From positions 10,823 to 74,822 of the forward strand of contig CAYINU010000002.1 in the NCBI GenBank assembly GCA_964364855.1: DNA of 64,000 bases, written 5' to 3'. The stretch is from CAYINU01 sp964364855. Its GTDB lineage: Bacteria > Margulisbacteria > Marinamargulisbacteria > CAYINU01. This document shows positions 19,219-29,523 of this stretch, piece after piece (the stretch's first letter is position 1; every line of letters starts with the position of its first letter). Under the pieces are notes generated by a model. It was not told the origin of the DNA. It worked only from the letters and a program-made list of their open reading frames with translations, and did no database searches. The position numbers and the translations under genes are program-made.

Positions 19219-20462
19219 TCTGACCGAATCTGCCCGGTTCCGGTCACGATGTATTTGTATGTGGTCAGTACATCCAGTCCCATCGGACCTCGCGCATGCA
19301 GTTTTTGAGTCGAAATGCCGATCTCGGCACCAAACCCGAATGCACCGCCGTCGGTGAACCGGGTTGACGCATTTACCATAACAGCTGCGGCATCCACGGC
19401 CTCCGTAAATCGCTGGGCGGATTCCAAATCCCGGGTAATGATGGCTTCAGTATGCTGGGTGCCATAGGTTTGGATATGCGATATCGCGTCATCCAGGCTG
19501 TCGACCACTTTGACAGACAAAATAAGATCCAGATATTCGGTTGCCCAATCAGCCGGTGTGGCCGGTACGACTTGGGCCAGAGTCTGGGTTACCTCACAAC
19601 CGCGGACTTCCACACCCAGGGATACCAATTGGTTCACCAGGTCCGGCAATAATCGGGATGCGACATCTGCATGGACCAATACCGTCTCGCAGGCATTGCA
19701 TACGGATGGACGCTGGACCTTTGCATTGCGGATAATATCCGTAGCCATTTGCAGATCGGCCGATGCGTCCACGTAGACATGGCAAATGCCAACACCGGTC
19801 TCGATCGTGGGAACGGTGGCGTTTTCCACTACAGATTGGATCAGCGACGCCCCACCGCGGGGAATCAGCACACTGAGGTATTTGTTCATCCGCATGAGGG
19901 CATTTGCACTGTCGCGAGAGGGATCCTCCAGCAATTGAATGGCCTGTTCTGGGAGGCCAGTTGTTTTCAGCCCGATCCGTAAGGCTGTTGCGATGGCCGA
20001 ATTGGAGTGATACGCCGATCCACTGCCGCGCAGCACAACGGCGTTACTGGTCTTGATGCACAGCGCGGCGGCATCTGCGGTGACATTGGGACGGCCTTCA
20101 TAAATCATGCCGACGACACCTAGCGGAACGCGGACTTTTTGGATTTTGAGCCCGTTGGGCCTGACCCAGCCATGTAGCACTTCTCCAATGGGGTCAGGCA
20201 AAGCGGCAATATCCCGTAGCGCTTGCGCGATGGCGGTAATGCGGTCAGTAGTCAACAGGAGCCGATCCAAAATGGCGGCCAAAAACCCGGCTTTTTTACC
20301 GTTTTCAAGGTCAGCTTTATTGGCATCTAAGACGGTACTCGTTTGGGACTCCAAGGCCGATGCCATCGCCAGAAGGGCATCATTTTTTTGTTGGGTGGAG
20401 GCGGTCCCCAACGTCCGGCTGGCGCTTAACGCTGCTTGGCATTGCTGCTCGACAGTTTTCAT
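19215..20462 (-). CDS. proA: Gamma-glutamyl phosphate reductase
   Basis: 415-residue aldehyde-dehydrogenase-fold enzyme that reduces glutamyl-5-phosphate to glutamate semialdehyde in proline synthesis. The active-site cysteine lies in RPSVCNACETVLVH, and GMIYEGRPNVTADAAALC and RFTDGGAFGFGAEIGISTQKLHARGPMG are family signatures. It overlaps proB by 4 bases. The stop overlaps the hicA remnant on the other strand. Confidence 0.96.
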   Translation of the reverse strand: MKTVEQQCQAALSASRTLGTASTQQKNDALLAMASALESQTSTVLDANKADLENGKKAGFLAAILDRLLLTTDRITAIAQALRDIAALPDPIGEVLHGWVRPNGLKIQKVRVPLGVVGMIYEGRPNVTADAAALCIKTSNAVVLRGSGSAYHSNSAIATALRIGLKTTGLPEQAIQLLEDPSRDSANALMRMNKYLSVLIPRGGASLIQSVVENATVPTIETGVGICHVYVDASADLQMATDIIRNAKVQRPSVCNACETVLVHADVASRLLPDLVNQLVSLGVEVRGCEVTQTLAQVVPATPADWATEYLDLILSVKVVDSLDDAISHIQTYGTQHTEAIITRDLESAQRFTEAVDAAAVMVNASTRFTDGGAFGFGAEIGISTQKLHARGPMGLDVLTTYKYIVTGTGQIRSD

Positions 20463-21238
20463 AAGGTATCCTTGCGGCTAGCGATACGCGTTCCGATGCC
20501 TTTTCCAGATAGCAAAGCAGGCAGATTTTCTGGCCGTCTTCCGTTGGCCAAGATGACATCAATTCCACTGTCAGAGGCACGTTTGGATGCCAGCAGTTTA
20601 GAACGCATGCCTCCACGGCTCTTGCCGTTGGCTTTGTCCTGGGCCCAGGATAGGACGGTATCGTCGATACCATCCAGGGACTCGACCAAGGTTGCCTGCG
20701 AATTTTCCATCGGATTGGCGGTAAACAGGCCGTCGATATCGGTCAAAATCACGAGCAGATCTGCCTCAACCAATTGGGCTACTTGCGCAGAAAGCTGGTC
20801 GTTATCGCCAAATTTGATTTCTTCAGTAGCGACGGAGTCATTTTCATTTATTATCGGGATGACATTGTGGTGCCACAACGCGGCAATGGTGTCCTTCACG
20901 GGACCACGGCGGTGGTCTTCCATCATGCCGTCTTGGGTGAGTAAGATTTGGCCGATTTGAATGCCATGAAACTCAAAAAAAGCGGCATAATTTTCCATTA
21001 GCAGTCTCTGTCCGATGGCTGCGGCAGCCTGTTTTTCGGGAATGCTTTGTGGATGAATGCCCATGCGTTCGGCGCCACAGGTGATGGCTGCTGACGTCAC
21101 GACCACCAGTTCTCGGTGGGCCCGATGAAGGCGAGCGATTTGCTCGACCAAATCACGGAGTTGATTAAGGTCCAATTTGTTTTGGGACGTAGTCAGTACA
21201 TTCGTCCCAATCTTGATCACCATCCGGCGGTTCGCCAT
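20459..21238 (-). CDS. proB: Glutamate 5-kinase without PUA domain
   Basis: 259-residue amino-acid kinase, the first step of proline synthesis. VIKIGTNVL, INENDSVA and FGDNDQLSAQVA are the ATP and glutamate sites. It ends after the kinase domain, so it lacks the ~100-residue C-terminal PUA domain of E. coli ProB; such short forms are common in other phyla. VTSAAITCG replaces the usual SSGAIAAG. The ATG has no Shine-Dalgarno; TAGGAT ends 6 bases upstream, suggesting a leaderless transcript. It overlaps proA. Confidence 0.95.
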   Translation of the reverse strand: MANRRMVIKIGTNVLTTSQNKLDLNQLRDLVEQIARLHRAHRELVVVTSAAITCGAERMGIHPQSIPEKQAAAAIGQRLLMENYAAFFEFHGIQIGQILLTQDGMMEDHRRGPVKDTIAALWHHNVIPIINENDSVATEEIKFGDNDQLSAQVAQLVEADLLVILTDIDGLFTANPMENSQATLVESLDGIDDTVLSWAQDKANGKSRGGMRSKLLASKRASDSGIDVILANGRRPENLPALLSGKGIGTRIASRKDTL

Positions 21239-21244
21239 TGGGGT

Positions 21245-21273
21245 ATCCTAGTATGTCCCCGTAAGGGTTTCAA
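21245..21273 (-). promoter_or_regulatory. proBA promoter, leaderless geometry
   Basis: Minus strand TTGAAA (21268-21273), a 17-base spacer and TAGGAT (21245-21250) lie so that the -10 box ends 6 bases before the proB ATG. No Shine-Dalgarno is present. Confidence 0.5.
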
Positions 21274-21297
21274 GACGCTCTAAGACGGCTTCCCCAT

Positions 21298-22287
21298 TTA
21301 TGATGCTAGCTCGAGTATCTTATACCGCAACACGTCAATCCCGGTTTGGGCTGCTGCGGATAACACAATTGGCTTAATGCCTTGGGCTGAGAAGGCACTT
21401 GTTTGTTCCACTTGCTCGGCCTCAGACAATTGATCGGCCTTGTTTAGGACCACGATCATGGGCTTGGCTGTGATTTCATAGTCGGTGGTTTCCAGTTCGG
21501 TTTGAACGGTTTGAAAATGTATCCAGGTCTGTTCCGGTGCGTCAGGCACCATTTCTACGACATGGACGAGCACTTTTGTGCGATCGATGTGGCGCAAGAA
21601 GGCTGCACCCAAACCCGCACCTTCAGAGGCGCCCTCGATGAGCCCTGGAATATCGGCAATGACAATTTCTTGATCTGCAAATTTTAATACACCCAAATTC
21701 GGTGTCAGCGTCGTGAACGGATATGCGGCAATCTTCGGGTTGGCGTTGGTGAGGGCTTTAAGCAACGTTGACTTACCGGCATTGGGTAGACCCACCAGTC
21801 CCACCCCAGCGATGAGGCGTAATTCCAGAACCAATATCCGATTCTCTCCCGGCAGTCCGGGCTGGGCACGGCGGGGGGTGCGGTTGGTGGGTGTGGCAAA
21901 GTAGGTATTGCCTTTGCCGCCTTTGCCGCCTTTGGCTATCACCAGTGTTTCGTCCGCTGTGGTCAAATCCGCTACCAATTCATTGTCTTCAAAGACCATC
22001 GTGCCCAGCGGCACATCAATCACAATGGACTTGCCGTCTTGACCGTGAGAATTGCGGCCTTTGCCTTGCAGGCCCGAGCCGGCCTTGTAGATGCGTTTTA
22101 CTTTCAAATCCATCAGGGTTTGCAAACGTGACGATGCACGCAGGATGATGCTGCCGCCCTCACCACCGTCTCCGCCGTCCGGACCACCGAAAGGAATAAA
22201 TTTCTCGCGACGAAAACTGATAGCCCCAGCGCCGCCATGGCCGCCTTGGACCTCTATTTCAACCTGATCGACGAATTTAATGCTCAA
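21298..22287 (-). CDS. obgE: Obg-family GTPase
   Basis: 329-residue GTPase of late 50S assembly and stress control. It has the glycine-rich Obg fold (residues 1-155, with GGPDGGDGGEGG) and a G domain with GLPNAGKST, DIPGLIEGA and NKAD. The C-terminal OCT domain of some relatives is absent. The start is TTG at 22287, directly after the rpmA stop. The order rplU-rpmA-obgE is the classic arrangement. Confidence 0.96.
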   Translation of the reverse strand: MSIKFVDQVEIEVQGGHGGAGAISFRREKFIPFGGPDGGDGGEGGSIILRASSRLQTLMDLKVKRIYKAGSGLQGKGRNSHGQDGKSIVIDVPLGTMVFEDNELVADLTTADETLVIAKGGKGGKGNTYFATPTNRTPRRAQPGLPGENRILVLELRLIAGVGLVGLPNAGKSTLLKALTNANPKIAAYPFTTLTPNLGVLKFADQEIVIADIPGLIEGASEGAGLGAAFLRHIDRTKVLVHVVEMVPDAPEQTWIHFQTVQTELETTDYEITAKPMIVVLNKADQLSEAEQVEQTSAFSAQGIKPIVLSAAAQTGIDVLRYKILELAS

Positions 22288-22542
22288 TTACTGAGCGTAA
22301 ACGGAAACGCGTTGGCGTTGTTTCGAAATGGGTTCGAATTTGACCACGCCGTTGATCGTGGAGAACAATGTAAAGTCTCGGCCCATCTCGACGTTGAGAC
22401 CCGGATGGAATTCCGTACCGCGTTGACGAACCAAAATGTTGCCAGCCAATACCTCTTCGCTGCCGAATCGCTTAATGCCCAATCGTTTAGAATGGCTATC
22501 GCGACCGTTTTTTGTACTACCTTTTCCTTTTTTATGTGCCAT
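22288..22542 (-). CDS. rpmA: 50S ribosomal protein L27
   Basis: 84 residues starting [16 protein letters not shown], the N-terminal arm that reaches the peptidyl-transferase centre. There is no Firmicutes-type cleaved leader, so it is the standard form. It lies 11 bases after rplU and directly before obgE. Confidence 0.97.
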   Translation of the reverse strand: MAHKKGKGSTKNGRDSHSKRLGIKRFGSEEVLAGNILVRQRGTEFHPGLNVEMGRDFTLFSTINGVVKFEPISKQRQRVSVYAQ

Positions 22543-22553
22543 GACGCGACTCC

Positions 22554-22862
22554 TTAACCGATGGACTCAATTTTGACCGTGGTCATTTTTTGGCGATGAC
22601 CTTGGGTTTTTTTGTAGCCTGTTTTGCGTTTGAATTTAAAAATGATTTCTTTGGGAGCCTTAATTTGGTCGATAACCTTGGCCACCACTTTTTTGCCTGC
22701 CAGATAAGGTTGGCCTACTTCGATATCCGTATCGGTGCCAATTAGTAGCACCTGCTCAAAGGTTACGGATTCCCCTGGATTTGCGGTCAATTTTTCGATG
22801 TCTAGGGTAGTGCCTTGCTCTACGATGTATTGTTTTCCGCCGGTTTCAATTACTGCGAACAT
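22554..22862 (-). CDS. rplU: 50S ribosomal protein L21
   Basis: 102-residue 23S-binding protein. It starts [17 protein letters not shown] and has [17 protein letters not shown] near the end, both diagnostic. A GGAGG ribosome site precedes the ATG. It heads rplU-rpmA-obgE under the strong promoter just upstream. Confidence 0.97.
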   Translation of the reverse strand: MFAVIETGGKQYIVEQGTTLDIEKLTANPGESVTFEQVLLIGTDTDIEVGQPYLAGKKVVAKVIDQIKAPKEIIFKFKRKTGYKKTQGHRQKMTTVKIESIG

Positions 22863-22928
22863 TCCAAACCTCCTGCCCGATCACTGGCACGTCTATAGCT
22901 GCGTCCTTGCGGACGTCAGAAGCCACTT

Positions 22929-22957
22929 ACTATATCTAGCCTGAATTCCCATGTCAA
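22929..22957 (-). promoter_or_regulatory. Strong sigma70-type promoter of rplU-rpmA-obgE
   Basis: Minus strand TTGACA (22952-22957), exactly 17 bases, then TATAGT (22929-22934). The ~60-base leader that follows contains the hairpin GCGTCC/GGACG(T) region near 22902-22917, in the place where some phyla have an autoregulatory L21 leader. The regulatory role of the hairpin is inference. Confidence 0.75.
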
Positions 22958-23116
22958 TTCATATTGCATTTGTATGACGCTTCGCGGTCGGCGCTGTGTG
23001 CCTCCAATTGCATGGACAGGAACAGCCTTGAGCCGAGTGAGCCTGAATTCATTTCGGGCGAACGGGGCGAGTGCTCGTGAGCTACTGCGAGCATGCCGAG
23101 CCAATATTAAAAGATG
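22958..23116. other. Non-coding gap between divergent rplU and tRNA-Trp promoters
   Basis: No gene is visible on either strand. There is an 11-base direct repeat AGCCTGAATTC (22938-22948 and 23040-23050) and a hairpin TGCTCG/CGAGCA (23072-23077 with 23088-23093) without a T run. The larger gene-free stretch 22863-23195 otherwise holds only the two promoters. Confidence 0.5.
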
Positions 23117-23145
23117 TTGACACTTTCGTTTTTAAAATGTTAAAT
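23117..23145 (+). promoter_or_regulatory. Promoter of tRNA-Trp-secE-nusG operon
   Basis: TTGACA (23117-23122), 17 bases, then TTAAAT (23140-23145), about 50 bases before the tRNA. The -35 is perfect and the -10 matches 4 of 6. It could feed the whole beta operon. Confidence 0.65.
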
Positions 23146-23195
23146 TTCGTGTCTACGTTTTGTGCAGAGAACCTGCAGCGTGGTGCTATTGAGTT

Positions 23196-23272
23196 AGGCC
23201 CGTAGCTCCAACTGGTAGAGCATCGGTCTCCAAAACCGAGTGTTGTCGGTTCGAATCCGACCGGGCCTGCCA
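23196..23272 (+). tRNA. trnW: tRNA-Trp (CCA anticodon)
   Basis: 77 bases forming a full cloverleaf: acceptor AGGCCCG/CGGGCCT, anticodon loop CTCCAAA with anticodon CCA, T loop TTCGAAT, and an encoded 3' CCA. It lies 11 bases before secE, as in many bacteria where tRNA-Trp starts the secE-nusG operon. Confidence 0.97.
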
Positions 23273-23283
23273 GACTGGAGAAT

Positions 23284-23472
23284 GTGAGCAATACGATGAA
23301 AGATTTTTTTGCTGACTATCGCGCCGAACTGCGCCATGTGACTTGGCCGTCCCGAGAGGTCGTTGTCCGTGCCTCTGTCTTGATTGTGCTAATGGTCTTT
23401 GCTGCAGTGATTTACGTAGGTGTGTTAGATATGATCTTTGCCAAAGGCGTCCTTTTATTAAAGTTGCAGTAA
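23284..23472 (+). CDS. secE: Preprotein translocase subunit SecE
   Basis: 62-residue single-span form of SecE. FFADYRAELRHVTWPSREVV is the conserved amphipathic segment before one membrane helix. Start is uncertain: GTG at 23284 sits only 3 bases after GGAG, while ATG at 23296 sits 15 after it. Position between tRNA-Trp and nusG confirms identity. The rpmG gene often found just before is absent here. Confidence 0.93.
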   Translation: MSNTMKDFFADYRAELRHVTWPSREVVVRASVLIVLMVFAAVIYVGVLDMIFAKGVLLLKLQ

Positions 23473-23505
23473 TCCCGTTGTAATCCAAAACAGTTAGGAA
23501 ACAAA

Positions 23506-24108
23506 ATGACTAACCAACCTTCAAACGAAGCGCAAATCGAAACCGAATATCCCCGAAGCACCGCGACGGCGACGGAGCCTGCTCGCTTTTGGTATATTTT
23601 GCAGTGCTACTCCAATCATGAAAATAAAGTTCGCGACCGCATTCAACAGCTTATTGATGACAAGGTGTTCAATGGCAAGGTTGCTCGCGTCCTTGTCCCT
23701 CAAGAAGAAACCGTTGAAATCCGCAACAACAAGCGCGTTGAAAGTACCGCTAGAATTTTTCCCGGGTATGTATTTGTCGAAGCGGCAATGGACGATGAAG
23801 TTGGTTTCGAAATTCGCCGTATTCCTGGGGTCGTGAAGTTTATGGGGACCAAGTTCGCACCGTCCCCTGTTACTGAAAACGAAATTCTCAAGGTATTGCG
23901 TAAAGTGGGTGACAAATCCAAAAAAATCGAAGTTGACTTCGAAATGGGTGAGGTTGTCAAAGTTGTCGACGGTGCATTCCGTGGATATTCTGGTCCGATC
24001 TCTGATATTTCTCCGGAACGTGGTAAATTGAAGGCTTTGATTTCTATTTTCGGCCGCGAAACGCCGGTAGAGCTGGATTTCGATCACGTCGAAAAAATTG
24101 TGAACTAA
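23506..24108 (+). CDS. nusG: Transcription termination/antitermination factor NusG
   Basis: 200 residues. The NGN domain starts WYILQCYSNHENKV, and the C-terminal KOW domain has MGEVVKVVDGAFRGYSGPI. It binds RNA polymerase and links it to Rho or S10. About 25 extra N-terminal residues precede the NGN core. It lies between secE and rplK, the standard order. Confidence 0.96.
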   Translation: MTNQPSNEAQIETEYPRSTATATEPARFWYILQCYSNHENKVRDRIQQLIDDKVFNGKVARVLVPQEETVEIRNNKRVESTARIFPGYVFVEAAMDDEVGFEIRRIPGVVKFMGTKFAPSPVTENEILKVLRKVGDKSKKIEVDFEMGEVVKVVDGAFRGYSGPISDISPERGKLKALISIFGRETPVELDFDHVEKIVN

Positions 24109-24125
24109 GTTTGGAAGGGTAGATC

Positions 24126-24557
24126 ATGGCAAAGCAAAAGCAGCTCAAAACCATTGTTAAATTGCAGATCGCCGGCGGAAAGGCGACGCCTGCGCCTCCG
24201 ATCGGTCCTGCGCTCGGTCAGCACGGTGTCAGTATCATGGACTTTTGTAAGGCATACAATGACCGTACGAAAGACAAGGTCGGTACTATCGTCCCCGTCG
24301 AAATCAAAATTTATGATGATCGCAGTTTTGACTTTGTTCTCAAGACGCCGCCAGCCAGTCAGTTGATTTTAAAAGCCATTGGCAAGGAAAAGGGCTCAGC
24401 AAAACCCAATCGCGACAAGATCGGACGTATTAGACGCAGCCAGCTGGAAGAAATTGCCAAGATTAAAATGCCGGATCTCAATGCCAACGATTTGGATCAG
24501 GCTGTTCGGATCGTGATGGGATCATGTCAAAGCATGGGGGTAGAGGTAGAGTCATGA
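24126..24557 (+). CDS. rplK: 50S ribosomal protein L11
   Basis: 143 residues of the GTPase-associated centre. The N-terminal [20 protein letters not shown] and C-terminal RNA-binding domain are complete. The stop overlaps rplA in ATGA. Confidence 0.97.
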   Translation: MAKQKQLKTIVKLQIAGGKATPAPPIGPALGQHGVSIMDFCKAYNDRTKDKVGTIVPVEIKIYDDRSFDFVLKTPPASQLILKAIGKEKGSAKPNRDKIGRIRRSQLEEIAKIKMPDLNANDLDQAVRIVMGSCQSMGVEVES

Positions 24558-25252
24558 AACGCGGAAAAAAATACACAGAGAAGGCGGCTTTGGTAGAGGC
24601 CAATCAGGCCTACTCACCGGATCAAGCAATGAGCCTGGTCAAACAAACAGCCTATGCCAAATTCCCAGAGAGTGTAGAAATTCATTTTAAGCTTGGCATC
24701 GACCCTCGCCATGCCGACCAGCAAATCCGAGGTACATTGTCTTTGCCTCACGGTACAGGCAAGTCGATTCGGGTTGCGGTAGTTGCCTCCCCGGACAAGC
24801 AAGACGAGGCCAAAAAGGCTGGCGCTGACGAAGTGGGCGGCGCGGAATTGGTAGATAAAATTGCCGGGGGATGGTTTGAGTTTGACCTTTTGATCGCGAC
24901 GCCGGATATGATGGCCAAGGTCGGCCGCCTGGGTCAGGTTCTGGGCCCTAAGGGCTTGATGCCCAGCCCAAAAGGCGGGACAGTGACCCCGCAGGTCGGA
25001 CAGGCTGTGAAAGAATTCAAGTCTGGCCGTATCGAATATCGTAACGACAAGCTGGGCAATCTTCATGTGGTAATCGGCAAGGTCAATTTCACCGAAAATC
25101 AGTTGGTCGAAAATTACTGGGCAGTTCACGAAACCATCGTGAAGGCCCGGCCTTCGAAGGCCAAAGGCGTCTATATGCAGACCATCACGGCTTGCTCGAC
25201 AATGGGCCCTGGTGTTAGCATTGATCCTTTGAAAAATAAAAAGGAAGGGTAA
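24554..25252 (+). CDS. rplA: 50S ribosomal protein L1
   Basis: 232 residues of the L1 stalk. [19 protein letters not shown] is the family signature. The ATG at 24554 overlaps the rplK stop; an in-frame earlier codon inside rplK is not needed. Only 3 bases separate it from rplJ, so there is no room for a classical L10 leader. Confidence 0.97.
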   Translation: MKRGKKYTEKAALVEANQAYSPDQAMSLVKQTAYAKFPESVEIHFKLGIDPRHADQQIRGTLSLPHGTGKSIRVAVVASPDKQDEAKKAGADEVGGAELVDKIAGGWFEFDLLIATPDMMAKVGRLGQVLGPKGLMPSPKGGTVTPQVGQAVKEFKSGRIEYRNDKLGNLHVVIGKVNFTENQLVENYWAVHETIVKARPSKAKGVYMQTITACSTMGPGVSIDPLKNKKEG

Positions 25253-25255
25253 TCG

Positions 25256-25792
25256 ATGACAGCTGTTGTGAGAGAAGAGAAGAAAGAAGCTGTTGCAGAT
25301 CTGAAGGGCCGGCTTGATGCAGCCGCTTTGACGGTTATTGCAGACTATCGTGGCCTTACTGTGGCCAAGATGCGGCAACTACGCCTATCGCTTCGGGAAA
25401 CAGGCTGTACCGTACAAGTGGCCAAAAACACTTTTACGCAGATTGCCTTAAACCAACTCGGGATTTCCTGCCCGAAGGATCTGTTGGAAGGTCCTTCCAT
25501 CGTGATTACGACCGACACGGATCCTGCAAAAACGGCCAAAGTCATTATTGAATTTGCCAAGGAAAATCAAAACGTTCAGGTTAAAGGGGGTATTTTTGAG
25601 CGCCAGGTGGTTCAGGCTGGCGTGGTGACTGAGTTGGCGAGTTTGCCGTCTCGCGAGGAGTTGATCGCAAGGGCTATCGGCAGCATCAAGTCGCCGCTTT
25701 CTCGTTTGGTCTATACGTTATCAGGTCAAATCTCAAGCCTGGTTTATGTATTAAATTCTGTTAAGGAAAAAAAATCTGGAGGTGCACAATGA
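25256..25792 (+). CDS. rplJ: 50S ribosomal protein L10
   Basis: 178 residues. It anchors the L7/L12 stalk to the ribosome. [20 protein letters not shown] and VAKNTF are diagnostic, and the C-terminal helix that binds L12 dimers is present. It overlaps rplL in ATGA. Confidence 0.96.
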   Translation: MTAVVREEKKEAVADLKGRLDAAALTVIADYRGLTVAKMRQLRLSLRETGCTVQVAKNTFTQIALNQLGISCPKDLLEGPSIVITTDTDPAKTAKVIIEFAKENQNVQVKGGIFERQVVQAGVVTELASLPSREELIARAIGSIKSPLSRLVYTLSGQISSLVYVLNSVKEKKSGGAQ

Positions 25793-26208
25793 CAGCAGCT
25801 GCGACGGAAGAAAAGCAAGCAGTTGAATTGACTGGAACTGCAAAGGAAATTATTGGATCAATAGAGAAAATGACGGTATTGGAACTGTCTAATCTCGTGA
25901 AGGCCTTAGAAGATAAATTTGGTGTTGTCGCTGCCGCCCCTGTGGCTGTAGCCGCTGGTGGTGCTGCCGCTGGTGCTCCTCCTGCCGAGGAAGCCGACGC
26001 GAAAATCGATGTTATCTTGAAAGACTCTGGCGATAAGAAAATCCAGGTTTTAAAAGTAGTTCGTGAATTGACTGGCCTGGGCCTGAAAGAAGCCAAGGAC
26101 TTGGTAGACTCCGCTCCGAAGCCTATTAAAGAAGGCGTAGAGCGCGAAGAAGCTGAGAAGATTAAGAAGGCTTTGGAAGAGCAAGGCGCAAAAGTTGAAT
26201 TTAAATAA
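25789..26208 (+). CDS. rplL: 50S ribosomal protein L7/L12
   Basis: 139 residues: N-terminal dimerisation helix, an Ala/Gly/Pro-rich hinge ([17 protein letters not shown]) and the C-terminal domain ending [20 protein letters not shown]. It is about 15 residues longer than E. coli L12, mostly at the N-terminus. A strong hairpin follows before rpoB. Confidence 0.97.
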   Translation: MTAAATEEKQAVELTGTAKEIIGSIEKMTVLELSNLVKALEDKFGVVAAAPVAVAAGGAAAGAPPAEEADAKIDVILKDSGDKKIQVLKVVRELTGLGLKEAKDLVDSAPKPIKEGVEREEAEKIKKALEEQGAKVEFK

Positions 26209-26223
26209 CCTGTAGCAGGTTAG

Positions 26224-26271
26224 GCCGGGAAGGGGTTTTCACCCCTTTCCGGCTGTTTTTTTTCTTTTTTT
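26224..26271 (+). terminator. Hairpin plus T-tract between rplL and rpoB
   Basis: A nearly perfect stem GCCGGGAAGGGG / CCCCTTTCCGGC (26224-26253) with a short loop is followed by a long T-rich run to 26271. In many bacteria a partial terminator here lets ribosomal protein mRNA exceed rpoBC mRNA. No clear promoter lies between it and rpoB, so read-through is likely. Confidence 0.85.
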
Positions 26272-26300
26272 AGAATCGATTTTCTGACGAGGTGACAATA

Positions 26301-29300
26301 GTGATTGGCCTGAAACCAAGACCCCGCATTCCCCTGCACGCTCACGTCCCCAGTGAGATCGTCCCTTATCCTAATTTAGTTGAGATCCAAACCCAATCTT
26401 TTGAAAAATTTGTAAAAGAAGGCATTCGCGATGAACTGAAAGCCATTTCTCCGATTGTGGGGTATGGTGGAAAATTTGAGCTTGAATTTTTGGATGGCTA
26501 TCGGTTAGAAAAGTCAACTTATTCTCTGGACGAGTGCCAGCAACGTGAGTTGACGTACTCGGCATCATTGCGCGTACCGGTTCGCTTGACCAATCGCGAA
26601 ACTGGCGAGGTTAAAGAGCAAGAAGTCTTTATGAGCGATATTCCGCTCATGACGGATATGGGGACCTTTGTTATAAACGGGGCAGAGCGGGTTGTTGTCA
26701 GCCAGTTTATTCGATCACCTGGGGTTTATTTCCGCCGCAAGGCCGGCGTGACTAAGGACCGGGAGTCGTTTTTCGCCACGATTATTCCAAACAGGGGTGC
26801 CTGGCTGGAGATCGAAGCCGATCCCAATCATATCTTGTATGCGCACATCAATAAAATGCGTAAATTGCCGGTGTCCATTGTATTGATGGCACTAGGTCTG
26901 AATAAAAAGCAAGTCATGTCCAAAATGGTGGACGGTGAGCTTTTGGAGAAGACCTACGAAAAAGCCTCTGTTGAAACAAAAGAAGAGGCCTTAATGGAGG
27001 TTCACCGAAAGCTGCGACCCGGTGATCCGATTACCGTGGAAGGCGCACGCCAGTTATTGCATAACCTTTTCTTTAATGAGGCGAAGTACGATTTGGGCAG
27101 GGTGGGGCGTTATAAAATAGATAAGCGCCTGGACCTGGATATTAACATCGACACGACCGTTCTGACCGTTGATGACATTGTCGGCGTGGTGAACTATGTT
27201 TTGAAGCTTGTCAAAAAGGAAGGCCATACCGACGATATCGACCATTTGGGCAATCGCCGCATCCGAACAGTGGGTGAACAGCTCCAAAAGCAATTCCGTG
27301 TTGGATTGGCCCGCCTAGAACGCCTGATTCGTGAGCAAATGGCTGTTAAAGGAAACGAAAAGATTGTTCCGCAGCATCTCATTAATATCCGGCCTTTGGT
27401 GGCTGTGATGCGGGAGTTTTTTGGCAGTTCTCAGCTCAGCCAGTTTATGGACCAAACCAACCCATTGGCCGAAATTGCACACAAACGGCGTTTGAGCGCC
27501 TTGGGCCCAGGGGGTTTGACAAAAGAGCGTGCCGGATTTGAGGTGCGCGATATTCACCCCTCTCACTACGGCCGCATTTGTCCCATCGAAACTCCCGAAG
27601 GGCCGAATGCCGGGTTGATCGGTCCCTTGGCGACCTTTGCCCGAGTCAACGAGTTCGGATTTATTGAAACTCCGTATTTGAAGGTTAAAAAGGGGAAAAT
27701 CACAACGGAGGTTGAGAGTCTGACCGCAGACGTCGAGGATAAGTATTATATTGCACCTTGGGATTCGGAAATTCGCAGCGGCAAATTAGTTGGCGAGACT
27801 ATCGTTGTTCGTCACAACCGCGAGTTTAAGATCGTGGATACCGATTTGGTAAACTTCATCGGTGTATCTCCCAAGCAATTGGTTGGAATTGCCTGTGCCT
27901 TGATCCCTTTCTTAGAACATGATGACGCCAACCGTGCGTTGATGGGATCTAACATGCAACGCCAGGCTGTGCCTTTGGTTCGCCCCGAGGCACCTTATGT
28001 CGGTACCGGTCTTGAGGGTGTAGTTGCCCGGGATTCCTCAGTGCTGCTACACGCCAAGCGCGGAGGCACCGTCAAGAAGGTAACCGCTCGAGAAGTCATC
28101 ATTAAAACCGATAAGGGCGAAGATACTTATGCGTTGCAGAAGTATTTCCGCTCCAACCAAAACACCTGTAAAAACCAAAAACCGATTGTTGCAGTGGGTC
28201 AAAAAGTAAAGGCCGGGGATGTCTTGGCAGACGGGGCCTCCACGCAATTCGGCGAGTTGGCGCTGGGCCGCAATATTTGCGTGGCCTTCTTGCCGTGGGA
28301 AGGGTACAACTTCGAAGACGCCATGATCATTTCCGAGCGTCTTGTGAAGGAAGATGTCTTCACTTCCATTCATATTCACAAGTATGAGGTTGACGTTCGA
28401 GCGACGAAGCTGGGTCCCGAAGAAATCACCCGCGAAATCCCCAATGTGTCCGAAGATGCCCTTCGTAATTTGGACGAAAATGGGATTATTCGCATCGGGG
28501 CATTGGTCAAGGCCGGGGACATTTTGGTCGGTAAGGTAACGCCAAAGGGGGAAACCGAACCACCAGCGGAAGAGAAGCTGCTTCGTGCCATCTTTGGGGA
28601 CAAGGCCCGTGACATGCGGGATACCTCATTGAAAGTGTCTTCTGGGGAATCCGGAAAAGTCATCGGAATCCGAGTATTTTCACGTGAATTGGGCGACGAC
28701 TTGCCCCCCGGTGTAAATGCTATTGTTCGCGTATATGTAGCCCAATTGCGCAAGATCTCCGTCGGGGATAAGATCGCGGGGCGTCACGGTAATAAGGGTG
28801 TTATATCAACGATTTTACCTGTCGAAGATATGCCCTTCTTGCCAAACGGGGTTCCGGTTGACCTGATGTTAAACCCCCTGGGTGTCCCTTCTCGGATGAA
28901 TGTCGGCCAGTTGTTTGAAACCTTGCTCGGTTTGGCGTGCCATGTGTTGGGTACTAACTCCGAAGTCCAATTGTTCGACGAAATCTTGGGCCCCGAAGTT
29001 TCCGTAACGGCAGTCGAATCCAAGCTGAACGAAGCCGCTAAAGAGTCTGGATATGAGTGGGTTGAGCCTACTGGAAAGATTCGGTTGCGTGATGGGCGTA
29101 CGGGTGAGCCATTCGAGCGGGATGTCACCGTTGGTTATATGTACGTCCTCAAGTTGATTCACTTGGTCGAAGATAAAATCCACGCACGATCAACAGGACC
29201 GTATTCGCTGGTTACACAACAGCCGTTGGGTGGTAAGGCTCAGTACGGTGGCCAGCGCTTTGGTGAAATGGAGGTATGGGCTCTCGAAGCGTATGGTGCC

Positions 29301-29504
29301 GCGCATACCTTGCAGGAAATGTTGACCATCAAGTCTGACGATTTGACCGGTCGCGCCAAGGCTTACGAGGCGATTATTAAAGGACGGCCGCTGTCTCGTC
29401 CAGGTACACCAGAGTCATTCCGCGTATTGTTGCGAGAGCTTCGTTCCATCGCTTTGGACGTCCGCGTGAAATCCAAAGATGGCACCGAAGTAGATACGCG
29501 ATAG
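26301..29504 (+). CDS. rpoB: RNA polymerase subunit beta
   Basis: 1067 residues, a short form lacking the large lineage inserts of E. coli beta (1342). The rifampicin cluster [17 protein letters not shown] and [13 protein letters not shown] keeps the susceptible Gln, Asp, His and Ser residues. GTG at 26301 has AGGTGA five bases upstream; an in-frame GTG at 26292 lacks a site. It forms a pair with rpoC. Confidence 0.95.
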   Translation: MIGLKPRPRIPLHAHVPSEIVPYPNLVEIQTQSFEKFVKEGIRDELKAISPIVGYGGKFELEFLDGYRLEKSTYSLDECQQRELTYSASLRVPVRLTNRETGEVKEQEVFMSDIPLMTDMGTFVINGAERVVVSQFIRSPGVYFRRKAGVTKDRESFFATIIPNRGAWLEIEADPNHILYAHINKMRKLPVSIVLMALGLNKKQVMSKMVDGELLEKTYEKASVETKEEALMEVHRKLRPGDPITVEGARQLLHNLFFNEAKYDLGRVGRYKIDKRLDLDINIDTTVLTVDDIVGVVNYVLKLVKKEGHTDDIDHLGNRRIRTVGEQLQKQFRVGLARLERLIREQMAVKGNEKIVPQHLINIRPLVAVMREFFGSSQLSQFMDQTNPLAEIAHKRRLSALGPGGLTKERAGFEVRDIHPSHYGRICPIETPEGPNAGLIGPLATFARVNEFGFIETPYLKVKKGKITTEVESLTADVEDKYYIAPWDSEIRSGKLVGETIVVRHNREFKIVDTDLVNFIGVSPKQLVGIACALIPFLEHDDANRALMGSNMQRQAVPLVRPEAPYVGTGLEGVVARDSSVLLHAKRGGTVKKVTAREVIIKTDKGEDTYALQKYFRSNQNTCKNQKPIVAVGQKVKAGDVLADGASTQFGELALGRNICVAFLPWEGYNFEDAMIISERLVKEDVFTSIHIHKYEVDVRATKLGPEEITREIPNVSEDALRNLDENGIIRIGALVKAGDILVGKVTPKGETEPPAEEKLLRAIFGDKARDMRDTSLKVSSGESGKVIGIRVFSRELGDDLPPGVNAIVRVYVAQLRKISVGDKIAGRHGNKGVISTILPVEDMPFLPNGVPVDLMLNPLGVPSRMNVGQLFETLLGLACHVLGTNSEVQLFDEILGPEVSVTAVESKLNEAAKESGYEWVEPTGKIRLRDGRTGEPFERDVTVGYMYVLKLIHLVEDKIHARSTGPYSLVTQQPLGGKAQYGGQRFGEMEVWALEAYGAAHTLQEMLTIKSDDLTGRAKAYEAIIKGRPLSRPGTPESFRVLLRELRSIALDVRVKSKDGTEVDTR

Positions 29505-29523
29505 GTCTAAAAGGAGACATTAC

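Noticed and set aside
22863..22928. Named L21-leader autoregulatory RNA
   Set aside because: A hairpin is present upstream of rplU, but it is too short to match a known leader with confidence by eye; left as a note on the promoter entry.
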